From Candidatus Eisenbacteria bacterium (GTDB lineage: Bacteria; Orphanbacterota; Orphanbacteria; Orphanbacterales; Orphanbacteraceae), in assembly GCA_016930695.1 (NCBI GenBank), contig JAFGGD010000036.1, positions 1 through 36,331 on the forward strand: a stretch of DNA of 36,331 bases, given 5' to 3'. Both the position numbers and the translations under genes were made by a program. This document shows, piece by piece, positions 23,677 to 31,956 of this stretch (position 1 is the first letter of the stretch; every line of letters starts with the position of its first letter). The notes beneath the pieces are model-generated. The model was not told where the DNA came from and searched no databases. It saw only the letters and a program-made list of their open reading frames with translations.

Positions 23677-26214
23677 ATGAGGAAAGGGTTCGGTATCGCG
23701 ACCGTCCTTCTGCTCGCGGCGGCGCAGGCCGGGGCGGGGACCACATTCCCCTATCTGGACTACCATACCGGGAGCGGCCAGTTACCCCAGTCGCCTTCTG
23801 TGACCGGCGGGCCCGTCGCCGCCTTCGCCAACCCGGCGGCGTGGGCCGTCTCCGGCGCCTCGGGATTCGATCTCTGGTGGAACGACAGGAGCGTCCTCGA
23901 GGGGAACCTGGACAATTGGGGGATCGCGACCGGCAAGAACCTCGGATTCGCCATGCAGCGCTCCGCCTTTCTCGATCCGAACGGCGACCGCTTCGCCGTG
24001 TACGATTACCAGGCCGGCTTCGCCTGGGGGGATCGGAGGAGCCACGGCGGTATCGCCTGGCGTTGGGCGGGGGGAGAGTCGGGTCGGCTCGGCCGCGAGA
24101 ACGGCCTCATCGCGGGCCTCATCCACAGGCCGTGCGCGCACGCCTCGCTCGGTTACTCCACACTCTGGAATCCCTCGTCGAACGGCACGCTTCAGATCGC
24201 GGACCTGGGGATCCGTCCCTTCCGCAAGCCATGGGTCACTCTCTTCGGCGAATTCTCCATGCGGGATTCGGACAATCTGGACAACGGGCGCTGGGGCGCC
24301 GGTTTCGAGGTTCGGCCCTGGCGGGGAATCCATTTGGGGATGAAGCTCCGCGAGGACGAGGGGGACGGGGATTACACCTATAGCCTCAACATGGGTCTCA
24401 CCTTCGACGGGACGGGCATCCACGTTCTCCCCGGATACGACGAGGACGGCGACCGGGGGGCGACCCATTACCTCGCGCGCTTCGAGCCTCCTTACAGCGG
24501 CCTGCCGGTGTCGAAATTCTTCCGCGGGCATTTCGGCCCCCGTCTTTACGTTCCGGTCGACCTGGAGAACAAGACGCTCACCTATCGGAAGGCGCGCTGG
24601 TTCGACGACGATCGGATCGCCTGGATCGATCTGGCCCGCTATCTGGACCGGATCGCCGAAGAACCGAGCGTGCGGGGCGTGGCGGTGAACATGGCCGGTC
24701 TCCGCGTCAACCCGTCCATCGGCTGGGAGCTTCGGGAGAAACTGGAGGAGCTGAAAAAAACGGGCAAGGAGGTCCTCGTCCACGTCGACGAGACGGGGAA
24801 TTTCGCCTACTACATCGCGTCCGCGGCGGACCGGATCAGCCTCGATCCGGACGGCGGGTTGATGCTGACCGGACTCGCCGTCTACAGGACGTACATGCGA
24901 GGCTTCTTCGACAAGGTGGGCGTGGGCGTGGAGGAGTGGCGCTACTTCACGCACAAGAGCGCGTTCGAGGGCTTCACCCGTAAAGAGATGTCCGGCGCGG
25001 ACAGGGAGCAGATCGGCCGCCTGGCGGACGTGATCTACGAGGAGATGCGCCGCGGCGTCTGCGAGGCGCGCGAGATCACCGCCGGCCGTTTCGACGAGTT
25101 GGTCGACGATTACGCCCTCTTCACCGCCGACGAGGCGCTCGAAGCGGGGTTGGTGGACACTCTCGCCCGCTGGCACGATCTGGGCGAATGGATTTCCGAA
25201 AACCGGGACGGCGCGCGCCTCGCCGGGCTGCCGAAGGACCGGGAGGACGGGCCTCACCCGGACGACGTCTGGGGGCGTCCGAAGGAAATCGCCGTGGTCT
25301 ACGCCCTCGGCGAGTGCGCCATGGACACGGGGATCCGCGGGCGCGCCACCTCCAAACACATGCGGGGGCTCGCCGACGATCCGGACGTGGCGGCGGTCGT
25401 TCTCCGCGCCGATTCCCCCGGCGGGTCCGCACTCGCCAGCGAGTTGGTCGCCGAGGCGACCCGCAAGCTGAAGGAAAACGAGAAGCCGGTGGTGGTCACC
25501 CAGGGGGCGGTGGCCGGCTCGGGCGGGTATTGGATCAGCATGGACGGAAGCCGGATCCTCACCACACCGGTCACCATCACCGGTTCCATCGGCGTGATCG
25601 GCGGCTGGTTCTGGGACGACGGGATCGGCGGCAAAACCGGTTTCGACGCGGACGGCGTGCAGCGCGGCGCCCATTCCGATCTCTTCACCGGCATCCGCTT
25701 CCCCTTGCTCGGCATGCTTCCCAAGCGGAACATGACGCCCGATGAAAAGGATAGGATTCACGTTCTCTTCGAGGACCTCTACGGCGGTTTCGTGAAGAAG
25801 GTCGCCGCCGGCCGCGGTCTCACCGAGGAACGTGTCCGCGAACTGGGCGAGGGCCGGATCTGGATGGGGGGCGACGCGATCGAAAATAAACTGGTCGACC
25901 GCTTCGGCACGCTGACCGACGCGGTGGACGAGGCGCGCGAGCTCGCCGGTCTCCGGCCGGACGAAGAGGTGATCCTCACCGAATACCCGAAGAGGAAACT
26001 GTTCGAGCTGCCCCGTTTCGGAGGAGGTTTTCCCGGGCTGCGGCTTTTCGCCGCTCCCCTCGCCCGTTGGCTCGCCCCGGACGCTTCCGCGCCGGAGATC
26101 CTTCCCGAGGACTATGAATCGGCCTATTTCCGGATTCTCGCCGATTCCCCCGGCCGCCCGGCGCTCCTGACGCCGCCCGAGGCGCTGCCGCCGGAGTGGG
26201 CGGTCATGGAATAG
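23677..26214 (+). CDS. SppA-like (S49) serine protease with N-terminal barrel-like domain
   Basis: This is an 845-aa exported protein. A signal peptide (residues 1-20) precedes about 280 residues of beta-rich sequence that starts like PorV/FadL-type barrels (AAFANPAAWAVSGASGFDLWW) and has repeated strands. From about residue 300 two tandem S49 domains follow. The catalytic Lys427 lies in THKSAFEGF and the nucleophile Ser615 in GAVAGSGGYWIS. They are 188 residues apart, compared with 200 between K209 and S409 in E. coli SppA. The downstream TITGSIGVIGG strand fits too. SppA degrades cleaved signal peptides in the membrane. Here the barrel-like half would place the protease in the outer membrane or periplasm, which is inference. 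AGGAGG precedes the ATG. Confidence 0.88.
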   Translation: MRKGFGIATVLLLAAAQAGAGTTFPYLDYHTGSGQLPQSPSVTGGPVAAFANPAAWAVSGASGFDLWWNDRSVLEGNLDNWGIATGKNLGFAMQRSAFLDPNGDRFAVYDYQAGFAWGDRRSHGGIAWRWAGGESGRLGRENGLIAGLIHRPCAHASLGYSTLWNPSSNGTLQIADLGIRPFRKPWVTLFGEFSMRDSDNLDNGRWGAGFEVRPWRGIHLGMKLREDEGDGDYTYSLNMGLTFDGTGIHVLPGYDEDGDRGATHYLARFEPPYSGLPVSKFFRGHFGPRLYVPVDLENKTLTYRKARWFDDDRIAWIDLARYLDRIAEEPSVRGVAVNMAGLRVNPSIGWELREKLEELKKTGKEVLVHVDETGNFAYYIASAADRISLDPDGGLMLTGLAVYRTYMRGFFDKVGVGVEEWRYFTHKSAFEGFTRKEMSGADREQIGRLADVIYEEMRRGVCEAREITAGRFDELVDDYALFTADEALEAGLVDTLARWHDLGEWISENRDGARLAGLPKDREDGPHPDDVWGRPKEIAVVYALGECAMDTGIRGRATSKHMRGLADDPDVAAVVLRADSPGGSALASELVAEATRKLKENEKPVVVTQGAVAGSGGYWISMDGSRILTTPVTITGSIGVIGGWFWDDGIGGKTGFDADGVQRGAHSDLFTGIRFPLLGMLPKRNMTPDEKDRIHVLFEDLYGGFVKKVAAGRGLTEERVRELGEGRIWMGGDAIENKLVDRFGTLTDAVDEARELAGLRPDEEVILTEYPKRKLFELPRFGGGFPGLRLFAAPLARWLAPDASAPEILPEDYESAYFRILADSPGRPALLTPPEALPPEWAVME

Positions 26215-26243
26215 CCTCCGCCCCTCGAGTTCGCAAACCGAGT

Positions 26244-26279
26244 CGCCGCCCCTCCGCACGGGGGGCGGCGATCTCTTTC
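26244..26279 (+). terminator. Intrinsic terminator after the SppA-like gene
   Basis: CGCCGCCCC (26244-26252) and GGGGCGGCG (26262-26270) form a 9-bp stem with a 9-nt loop, followed by ATCTCTTTC. It lies 30 nt after the stop codon at 26214. Confidence 0.65.
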
Positions 26280-26471
26280 ATGGCTCATCTTGTCTTGTGT
26301 GACCCAATGGATTCATGTTAGTATGAAAATCTCACTCGTGCGGAGATTCGGCAACCGGCGCGGACGGAGAAGCAGCGTGCGATCGTCACCCTCTCCACTT
26401 ACCCCTCCCGCATGATCCGTCTCCCCCCGTCCTTGCGCGGCTTTCATCGATTTCGTATCCTTCTTTTTTGC

Positions 26472-26493
26472 GCGCGCCGCTTCGGCGGCGCGC
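26472..26493. repeat. UUCG-tetraloop hairpin before the dat-like gene
   Basis: GCGCGCCGC (26472-26480) and GCGGCGCGC (26485-26493) flank the tetraloop TTCG. The hairpin ends 3 nt before the GGGAGGG RBS (26496). A T-run precedes it, so on neither strand does it look like a terminator. It could stabilise the 5' end or limit ribosome access. Confidence 0.6.
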
Positions 26494-26506
26494 CCGGGAG
26501 GGACCG

Positions 26507-27412
26507 ATGCAGGGCGGATCGAAGGGCGCCGGAGGGAAACGGTTCTGGGTGAACGGACGTTTCGTTTCGGAATCGCGGGCGACCCTCCCGGTGCTGGACA
26601 GGGGGCTCCTCTTCGGCGACGCGCTCTACGAGGTGGTCCGTTTCTATCGGAAGCGGGTCTTCCTCCTGGATCGTCACATGGACCGTCTCTTCCGGGAGGC
26701 GGAGATCATCGGCCTTCCGGTGCGCTTCACCGCCGCGGAAGTCGCCCGCGCCGTCGAGGGGCTCGCGGCGCGGAGCGCCGAGCCCGGTGGGCTGGTGCTG
26801 GTCGAGTGGACCCGCGGCGACGGCGAGAGGCGGCTCGCGCCTTCCCCCGGCTTTCGAGGAAATCTATTCGCGGTCCGGCTCCCCCTGCCTCGATTGCCCC
26901 GACGTTATCGTAACGAGGGGGCGCCGGTCCTCACCCTGCCGGACGAGCGTTGGCAAGGCACCGACCTGAAGAGCACCAACCTCCTCGCCGCCGTCCTCGC
27001 CCGCTCCCGGGCGGAGCGGGAGGGCTGCCACGAAGCGATCCTCCACCGGGGGAGGGGACCGGGGGCGCGCATCACCGAAGGGACCTCCTCCACGGTCTTT
27101 CTCGTCCGGAAGGGGGTCGTGATCACCCCCGCCGTGCGGGGGCTTCTCCCCGGGATCACCCGCGAGGTGGTGGTCGGCGTGGTCCGCGAGGAGGGGCTTC
27201 CCCTCGAGGAGAGGACGGTCCGTCTCGCCGAGCTGTTCGAGGCGGACGAGGCGTTTCTCACCGCGACCTCCGCGGAGATCCTCCCGATCGGCGCGGTGAA
27301 TGGACGCCCCCCGGCGCGCTCCGCCCCCGGCCCGGTCACCCGCCTCCTGATTCCGGCGTTTCGGCGCGTCCGGGACCGGATTCTCCGGAAAACGCCCCCG
27401 GCCCGGAAGTAA
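26507..27412 (+). CDS. dat: D-amino-acid transaminase-like class IV aminotransferase
   Basis: This is a 301-aa PLP enzyme of fold type IV. The internal-aldimine Lys155 sits in TDLKSTNLLAAVLA. Glu191 of ITEGTSSTVF binds the cofactor's N1. GLLPGITREVV and FLTATSAEILPI complete the phosphate and substrate regions. The order and spacing are closest to Bacillus-type D-alanine transaminase, which makes D-glutamate and D-alanine for peptidoglycan. Branched-chain aminotransferase and aminodeoxychorismate lyase share the fold and cannot be wholly excluded. The ATG at 26507 follows GGGAGGG. The upstream part of the open frame would run through the hairpin and is not coding. It lies between terminated units. 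Confidence 0.85.
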   Translation: MQGGSKGAGGKRFWVNGRFVSESRATLPVLDRGLLFGDALYEVVRFYRKRVFLLDRHMDRLFREAEIIGLPVRFTAAEVARAVEGLAARSAEPGGLVLVEWTRGDGERRLAPSPGFRGNLFAVRLPLPRLPRRYRNEGAPVLTLPDERWQGTDLKSTNLLAAVLARSRAEREGCHEAILHRGRGPGARITEGTSSTVFLVRKGVVITPAVRGLLPGITREVVVGVVREEGLPLEERTVRLAELFEADEAFLTATSAEILPIGAVNGRPPARSAPGPVTRLLIPAFRRVRDRILRKTPPARK

Positions 27413-27515
27413 CCGCGAGAAACTCGATCGCCGCGATTCGGGCCGGCGGGACCGTTTGAGCCGTTCCCGCGGGCTCCGACCCTCCTTTCGCCGATGGCGC
27501 CCGCGGGAAAGAACC

Positions 27516-27545
27516 TGGACAGGTGGGGGGAGCCTTCGGCATACT
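27516..27545 (+). promoter_or_regulatory. Candidate promoter of the glgA-GH57 operon
   Basis: TGGACA (27516-27521) and CATACT (27540-27545) are separated by 18 nt. They match TTGACA at five and TATAAT at four of six positions. The predicted transcription start would fall about 7 nt downstream, at the base of the hairpin at 27553-27575. Confidence 0.5.
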
Positions 27546-27552
27546 TTCGAAA

Positions 27553-27575
27553 CGCGGTCCGGTCTCCGGACCGCG
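27553..27575. repeat. 10-bp hairpin in the glgA leader
   Basis: CGCGGTCCGG (27553-27562) and CCGGACCGCG (27566-27575) pair perfectly around TCT. It would form a stem-loop at the very 5' end of a transcript from the candidate promoter at 27516. There is no T-run, so it is not a terminator. It lies about 60 nt before the glgA start. Confidence 0.65.
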
Positions 27576-27635
27576 CGGCTGCACGGGCCCGGCTCATCTG
27601 CGGGAGGACGGGCGGGAAAGGACGGAGCGATCGCG

Positions 27636-29123
27636 ATGCATATCGTCTATGTCTCATCGGAGGTGGTCCCCTTCGCCAAGACCGGCGGTTTGGCGGACGT
27701 GGCGGGCGCGCTTCCGCGGGCGCTCGCCCGGCGAGGGCACTCGGTCTCGGTGATTCTTCCCTATTACAAGATCGCCGCGGAGGGCGGATATCCGATCGAG
27801 CGGACGGAGATTACGGTAACGGTGCCGATGGAGGGGCGCGAGGAGACGGCGCGGCTCCACCGGATGCCGATGAAGGAGAAACGGGGAACCTTCTGGTTCG
27901 TGGACCACCCCGGATTTTTCGGAGAGCGGAAGGAACTCTACGGCACACCCGAGGGGGACTATCCCGACAACGGCGAACGGTTCGCCTTCTTCTGCAAGGT
28001 GGTCTCCGAGTTTCTCCACCGAATGGGCGAGCCGGTGGACGTCGTTCACTGCAATGACTGGCAGTCGGCGCTCCTCCCGATCTACCTGAAACTGTGGTAC
28101 CGGGAGAGCGGCGTTCTCGGAGGGGCGGCGTCCGTGCTGACGATCCACAATCTCGCCTATCAGGGATCTTTCCCGGCGTCGGATCTGCGGCTGACCGGCC
28201 TCCCGGAGTCGCTCTACACGCCCCACGGCGGTTTGGAGTTCTTCGGCCGCGTGAACTTCCTGAAGGGAGGGCTCCTCTTCGCCGACGCGCTCACCACGGT
28301 GAGCCGGCGCTACGCCGAGGAGATCCGGACCGAGGAGTTCGGCGCCGGGCTGGACGGCGTGCTCCGTCTGCGGGCGGATCGCCTCCACGGAATACCGAAC
28401 GGAATCGACGCGTCGGTATGGAACCCGGAGAAGGATCCGCACATCCCCTCCCGCTACTCCGCCGCCAAGATGGACGGCAAGCGGTGCTGCAAGAAGGCGC
28501 TGCAGAAGGAGTGCGGGTTCGAGGAGGACCCGTCGATCCCGCTCGTGGGGATGATCACCCGGCTGGCGGACCAGAAGGGGTTGGACATCACCGTCGAGGC
28601 GCTCAGGAAGCTCGCGCGCGCGCGCTTCCAGTTTGTCCTCCTCGGCACGGGGGACGAGAAGTACCATCGGATCTTCGAGCGTCTCGGCAAGCGGAACCCG
28701 TCGCGCTACGGCGTGTTTCTCCGCTTCGACAACCCGCTCGCCCACAGGATCGAGGCGGGATCGGACATCTTCCTGATGCCCTCCCGTTACGAGCCCTGCG
28801 GCCTCAACCAGCTCTACAGCCTGCGCTACGGCACCGTGCCGGTGGTGCGGGCGACGGGCGGGCTGGCGGACACGGTGACGGACGCGGGCGAAGAGTCCCT
28901 CGCCGACGGGACCGCCACGGGCTTCCGTTTCGACGAGTACGACGCCGGGGCGCTCGCCGGCGCCCTGAAGCGCGCCTTCGCGCTCTTCGCGGACCGGCGG
29001 GCTTGGCTGAGACTGGCGCGGACCGGCATGGCCCAGGATTGGTCCTGGGACCGGAGCGCTTCCGCGTACCAAAATCTTTATCAAGAAATCGTTCAGACGC
29101 GACGCGACGGCGCGGGCGCCTGA
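27636..29123 (+). CDS. glgA: Glycogen synthase GlgA
   Basis: This 495-aa GT5 glycosyltransferase extends alpha-1,4-glucan chains using ADP- or UDP-glucose. FAKTGGLADVAGALP near the N-terminus holds the donor-binding KTGG (Lys15). The second Rossmann domain has PSRYEPCGLNQLYSLRYGT and ATGGLADTV, the catalytic E-x7-E-like region and phosphate loop. The length is close to E. coli GlgA (477 aa). The ATG at 27636 has a weak GGAGCG upstream. The longer frame upstream has no homology. It is the first gene of a five-gene alpha-glucan cluster. glgC, GH13 glgB and phosphorylase are not in view. Confidence 0.95.
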   Translation: MHIVYVSSEVVPFAKTGGLADVAGALPRALARRGHSVSVILPYYKIAAEGGYPIERTEITVTVPMEGREETARLHRMPMKEKRGTFWFVDHPGFFGERKELYGTPEGDYPDNGERFAFFCKVVSEFLHRMGEPVDVVHCNDWQSALLPIYLKLWYRESGVLGGAASVLTIHNLAYQGSFPASDLRLTGLPESLYTPHGGLEFFGRVNFLKGGLLFADALTTVSRRYAEEIRTEEFGAGLDGVLRLRADRLHGIPNGIDASVWNPEKDPHIPSRYSAAKMDGKRCCKKALQKECGFEEDPSIPLVGMITRLADQKGLDITVEALRKLARARFQFVLLGTGDEKYHRIFERLGKRNPSRYGVFLRFDNPLAHRIEAGSDIFLMPSRYEPCGLNQLYSLRYGTVPVVRATGGLADTVTDAGEESLADGTATGFRFDEYDAGALAGALKRAFALFADRRAWLRLARTGMAQDWSWDRSASAYQNLYQEIVQTRRDGAGA

Positions 29124-29152
29124 TCGCCGGAAGAGAGGGAGACCGGGCCGCC

Positions 29153-31270
29153 ATGGCCGACAAGACGATCCGTTTCGCGATGGCGCTTCACGCGCACCAG
29201 CCGACCGGCAACTTCGACCACGTGTTCCGGTGGGTGTTCGATCATTGCTACGGGCCGCTGCTGGAGGAGCTGGACCGCCACCCCTCCATCCCCTTTACGC
29301 TCCACTACAGCGGCATCCTCTTCGAGTGGATCGAGGCGAACGAGCCGGCCTATCTGGAGCGGCTCCGGGCGATGGTGGAGCGAGACCAGGTGGAGGTCCT
29401 CGGCGGCGGTTTCGGCGAGCCGATCCTGGTGATGCTGGACGATGAGGACAGGCGCGCGCAGCTGGACGCGATGAGCGATTATCTGCGGGAGAAAACCGGC
29501 TCGACGCCTCGGGGCGCCTGGCTGACCGAGCGGGTTTGGGAGCAGTCGCTGGTCCGCGACCTGGCGGGAGCGGGGCTGGAGTACACGTTGATCGACGACA
29601 GCATCTTCCGGCTCTCCGGCCTTCGGGACCATCAGCTCCTCGGTTCCTACATGACCGAGGATCGGGGCCGGATGATCCGCGTTTTCCCGATCAGCGAGCG
29701 GCTCCGTTATCTGATCCCCTTCGGCACGGTGGAGGAAACGATCGGCTACCTGACCGAGAGCGCCGATGAAGGCGGCCGGCGCCTCCTCGTGTACGGCGAC
29801 GACACGGAGAAATTCGGCAGTTGGCCGGGGACCTACAAGCACGTCTACGAGGACGGGTGGCTCGCCCGCTTCTTCGACGCTCTCGAGGAGAACCGGGAGG
29901 TGATCCGCCCGATCCGCCTGAGCGAGGCTCTGGAGCTTCCCGCCGAGGGGCGCGTGTACATGCCCGACGCGAGTTATCGGGAGATGACCGAGTGGGCTCT
30001 TCCCACGCCGGCGCGGCTCGAATTCGAAGCGCTCCGCCGCGACCTGGGGGAGGATATGGTCCGCCGCGCCGCCCCCTTCTTCCGCGGAGCGAGCTGGCGC
30101 ACCTTTCTCTCCAAGTACCCCGAGTCGGGCGAGATGTACGGCCGCATGATGGAGGCGAGCCGGCGGGTTCGCGCGATGCCGGAGGGGGTCGACGCCCGCG
30201 CCGAGGCGGAGAGGGAGCTGCGTCGGGCCCAGTGCAACTGCGCCTACTGGCACGGCGTCTTCGGCGGGCTCTACCTCCCGCATCTCCGCTCGGCGATCCA
30301 CTCCAAGCTGATCCGCGCGGAGCGTCTCGCCGACGCCGCCGCGCGCGGCGGGAAGAAGAGCTGGATCGAGGCGGAGGAGAGGGACATCGACTTCGACGGC
30401 GCCGCCGAGATCCGACTCGCAAACGAAAAGATCGCCCTGGCGCTTCATCCGCGCCGCGGCGGGCACGCCTTCGCCGTCGACGACCGGATCCGGGAGATCA
30501 ACCTCTCCGCCACCATGACCAGGAGACCGGAGCCCTACCATGAGGAGGTGCGGCACGTCTCCACCGGCGACGACAACGGCGTGGTCAGCATCCACGAGAA
30601 CTCCATCGCCAAGGAGGAGGGGCTCGACCGCCATCTCTTCTACGACACGCACCGCCGGGAGAGCCTGGTGGAACACTTCTTCGACCCGGGCGCCGACCTG
30701 GACCGCGTCTCCGGCGGGGAGCCTCCCGAGATCGGCGATTTCGTCGAGGCGCCCTGCGAGGCGCGGATCGAGCGGGAGAAGAATCGGGCGCGGGCGGTCT
30801 TCGAGCGCGTCGGCGCCGTGGGGGGCGTCCCCCTGCGAATGGTGAAGACGGTCGAGCTGGAGGCGGGCAAGACGGAGTTCGCCGTCCGATACGTCCTGAA
30901 GAACGTGGGGGACGATCCGATCGAGGCGCTTTTCGCCGTGGAGTCCGCCTACGCGCTTCTCGCGGGAAACGCGCCGGACAGGAACGTAACCCGCGAGGGG
31001 GAGCCCGTGGGTCCCCTCGCCGGCCGCTATGACCTGGAACCTTGCCGCGAGGCGGGCGCCCGGGACGAGTGGCTCGATCTCCACGCCGGGTATATCTTGG
31101 AGAAGGAGACGCCCGCCTGGGCGTTTCCGGTGGAAACGGTCTCCCTCTCCGAGGGGGGCTTCGAAAAGGTCTTTCAATGCACCCTGCTCCTGCCGCGCTG
31201 GGCGGTCGCCCTCCCGCCGGGCGGCGAGTGGGGAATTTCGATTCGATATTTCTTCCTGCCCGCGCGGTAG
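29153..31270 (+). CDS. GH57 4-alpha-glucanotransferase / amylase-type enzyme
   Basis: This is a 705-aa cytosolic GH57 enzyme. The N-terminal alpha/beta barrel starts ALHAHQPTGNFDHVF. The nucleophile is Glu126 in AWLTERVWE and the general acid is Asp216 or Asp217 in YGDDTEKFGSW. These match E123 and D214 of Thermococcus litoralis 4-alpha-glucanotransferase (659 aa). Beta-rich C-terminal regions of the DUF1925/DUF1926 type follow from about residue 290. The absence of a signal peptide fits transfer or hydrolysis of internal alpha-1,4-glucans. It follows glgA after 29 nt. An alpha-amylase activity is the main alternative to glucanotransferase. Confidence 0.9.
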   Translation: MADKTIRFAMALHAHQPTGNFDHVFRWVFDHCYGPLLEELDRHPSIPFTLHYSGILFEWIEANEPAYLERLRAMVERDQVEVLGGGFGEPILVMLDDEDRRAQLDAMSDYLREKTGSTPRGAWLTERVWEQSLVRDLAGAGLEYTLIDDSIFRLSGLRDHQLLGSYMTEDRGRMIRVFPISERLRYLIPFGTVEETIGYLTESADEGGRRLLVYGDDTEKFGSWPGTYKHVYEDGWLARFFDALEENREVIRPIRLSEALELPAEGRVYMPDASYREMTEWALPTPARLEFEALRRDLGEDMVRRAAPFFRGASWRTFLSKYPESGEMYGRMMEASRRVRAMPEGVDARAEAERELRRAQCNCAYWHGVFGGLYLPHLRSAIHSKLIRAERLADAAARGGKKSWIEAEERDIDFDGAAEIRLANEKIALALHPRRGGHAFAVDDRIREINLSATMTRRPEPYHEEVRHVSTGDDNGVVSIHENSIAKEEGLDRHLFYDTHRRESLVEHFFDPGADLDRVSGGEPPEIGDFVEAPCEARIEREKNRARAVFERVGAVGGVPLRMVKTVELEAGKTEFAVRYVLKNVGDDPIEALFAVESAYALLAGNAPDRNVTREGEPVGPLAGRYDLEPCREAGARDEWLDLHAGYILEKETPAWAFPVETVSLSEGGFEKVFQCTLLLPRWAVALPPGGEWGISIRYFFLPAR

Positions 31271-31284
31271 GAAAGGAGGGGGCC

Positions 31285-31956
31285 ATGAGCGAAAGGGATA
31301 AGAAAGGCCGGAAGAAGGTCCGGGTGGACGCCGGGCCGGCGGCGACCTCCGGCGATTCGAGCCACGTTCCGGCGCGTGAGGCGGCCCCCGCGGAGCCGCC
31401 GTCGGGAGAGATCTACCTCGACCGCGGTCCGGATCTTCCCAAGAGCTATCAAGAGGACCGAATCACCGCGCTGGTGCGTGACCCGTCGCATCTCTTCTTC
31501 TTTTGGGAGCTGGACGGGGAGAGGAGCCGCGCCGAACGGGAGGCGATGGGGGACCGGGCCTTCTTCGAGAGGAGCTGGATCCTTCGCCTGCACAACAGGA
31601 GCCACGGACGGAGCGAGGACGTGGCGATCCATCCGGCGTCGGGGAACTGGTACCTGAGCGTGGAGTCGGAGAGCGAGTACGAGGTCGAGATCGGCGTGAT
31701 CCTGCCGGACGGCACCTTCATCTCCTACGCGCGCTCCAACGGCGTGCGCACCCCGCGGCGCGGTCTCTCGCCCGATCTGGGGGGAGGCATGATCCTGCGC
31801 GGCGCCGCCGCCGGCGGGCAGGGCGAATCGCTCACCGTGGAGAGTCACTCTTCCTGGGAATTGCGGATTCCGGGGTCCTGGGCGTGGAGCGGCGTCACCA
31901 GCAGCGGCTGGAGCGCCTCCGCCGACCCGCGGGTGAAGCGCGGAGAGAATGAATGA
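31285..31956 (+). CDS. DUF4912 domain protein in the alpha-glucan operon
   Basis: This is a 223-aa protein. A charged, low-complexity N-terminus (1-45) leads to a DUF4912 domain from about residue 48 to 165. It has the signature PKSYQEDRITALVRDPSHLF and FFWEL, then an NWYLSVESESEYEVEIGV strand and a GTFISYARSN end. The Ser/Gly/Trp-rich tail (SWAWSGVTSSGWSAS) is unusual. The domain resembles the carbohydrate-binding and GH-associated N-terminal folds, and DUF4912 genes often sit beside GH57 genes, so a role in alpha-glucan binding or as an enzyme partner is likely but unproven. GGAGG precedes the ATG. It overlaps the branching-enzyme gene by 4 nt. Confidence 0.88.
   Translation: MSERDKKGRKKVRVDAGPAATSGDSSHVPAREAAPAEPPSGEIYLDRGPDLPKSYQEDRITALVRDPSHLFFFWELDGERSRAEREAMGDRAFFERSWILRLHNRSHGRSEDVAIHPASGNWYLSVESESEYEVEIGVILPDGTFISYARSNGVRTPRRGLSPDLGGGMILRGAAAGGQGESLTVESHSSWELRIPGSWAWSGVTSSGWSASADPRVKRGENE

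Noticed and set aside
23782-26259. 825-aa open frame on the minus strand opposite the SppA-like gene
   Set aside because: It is a high-GC antisense shadow: rich in Arg, Asp, Pro and Gly, with no recognisable motif. The plus strand carries a complete protease.
26471-26494. Hairpin considered as a terminator
   Set aside because: T residues precede it and the RBS follows it. On the minus strand it would be followed by A residues. Neither orientation fits an intrinsic terminator.
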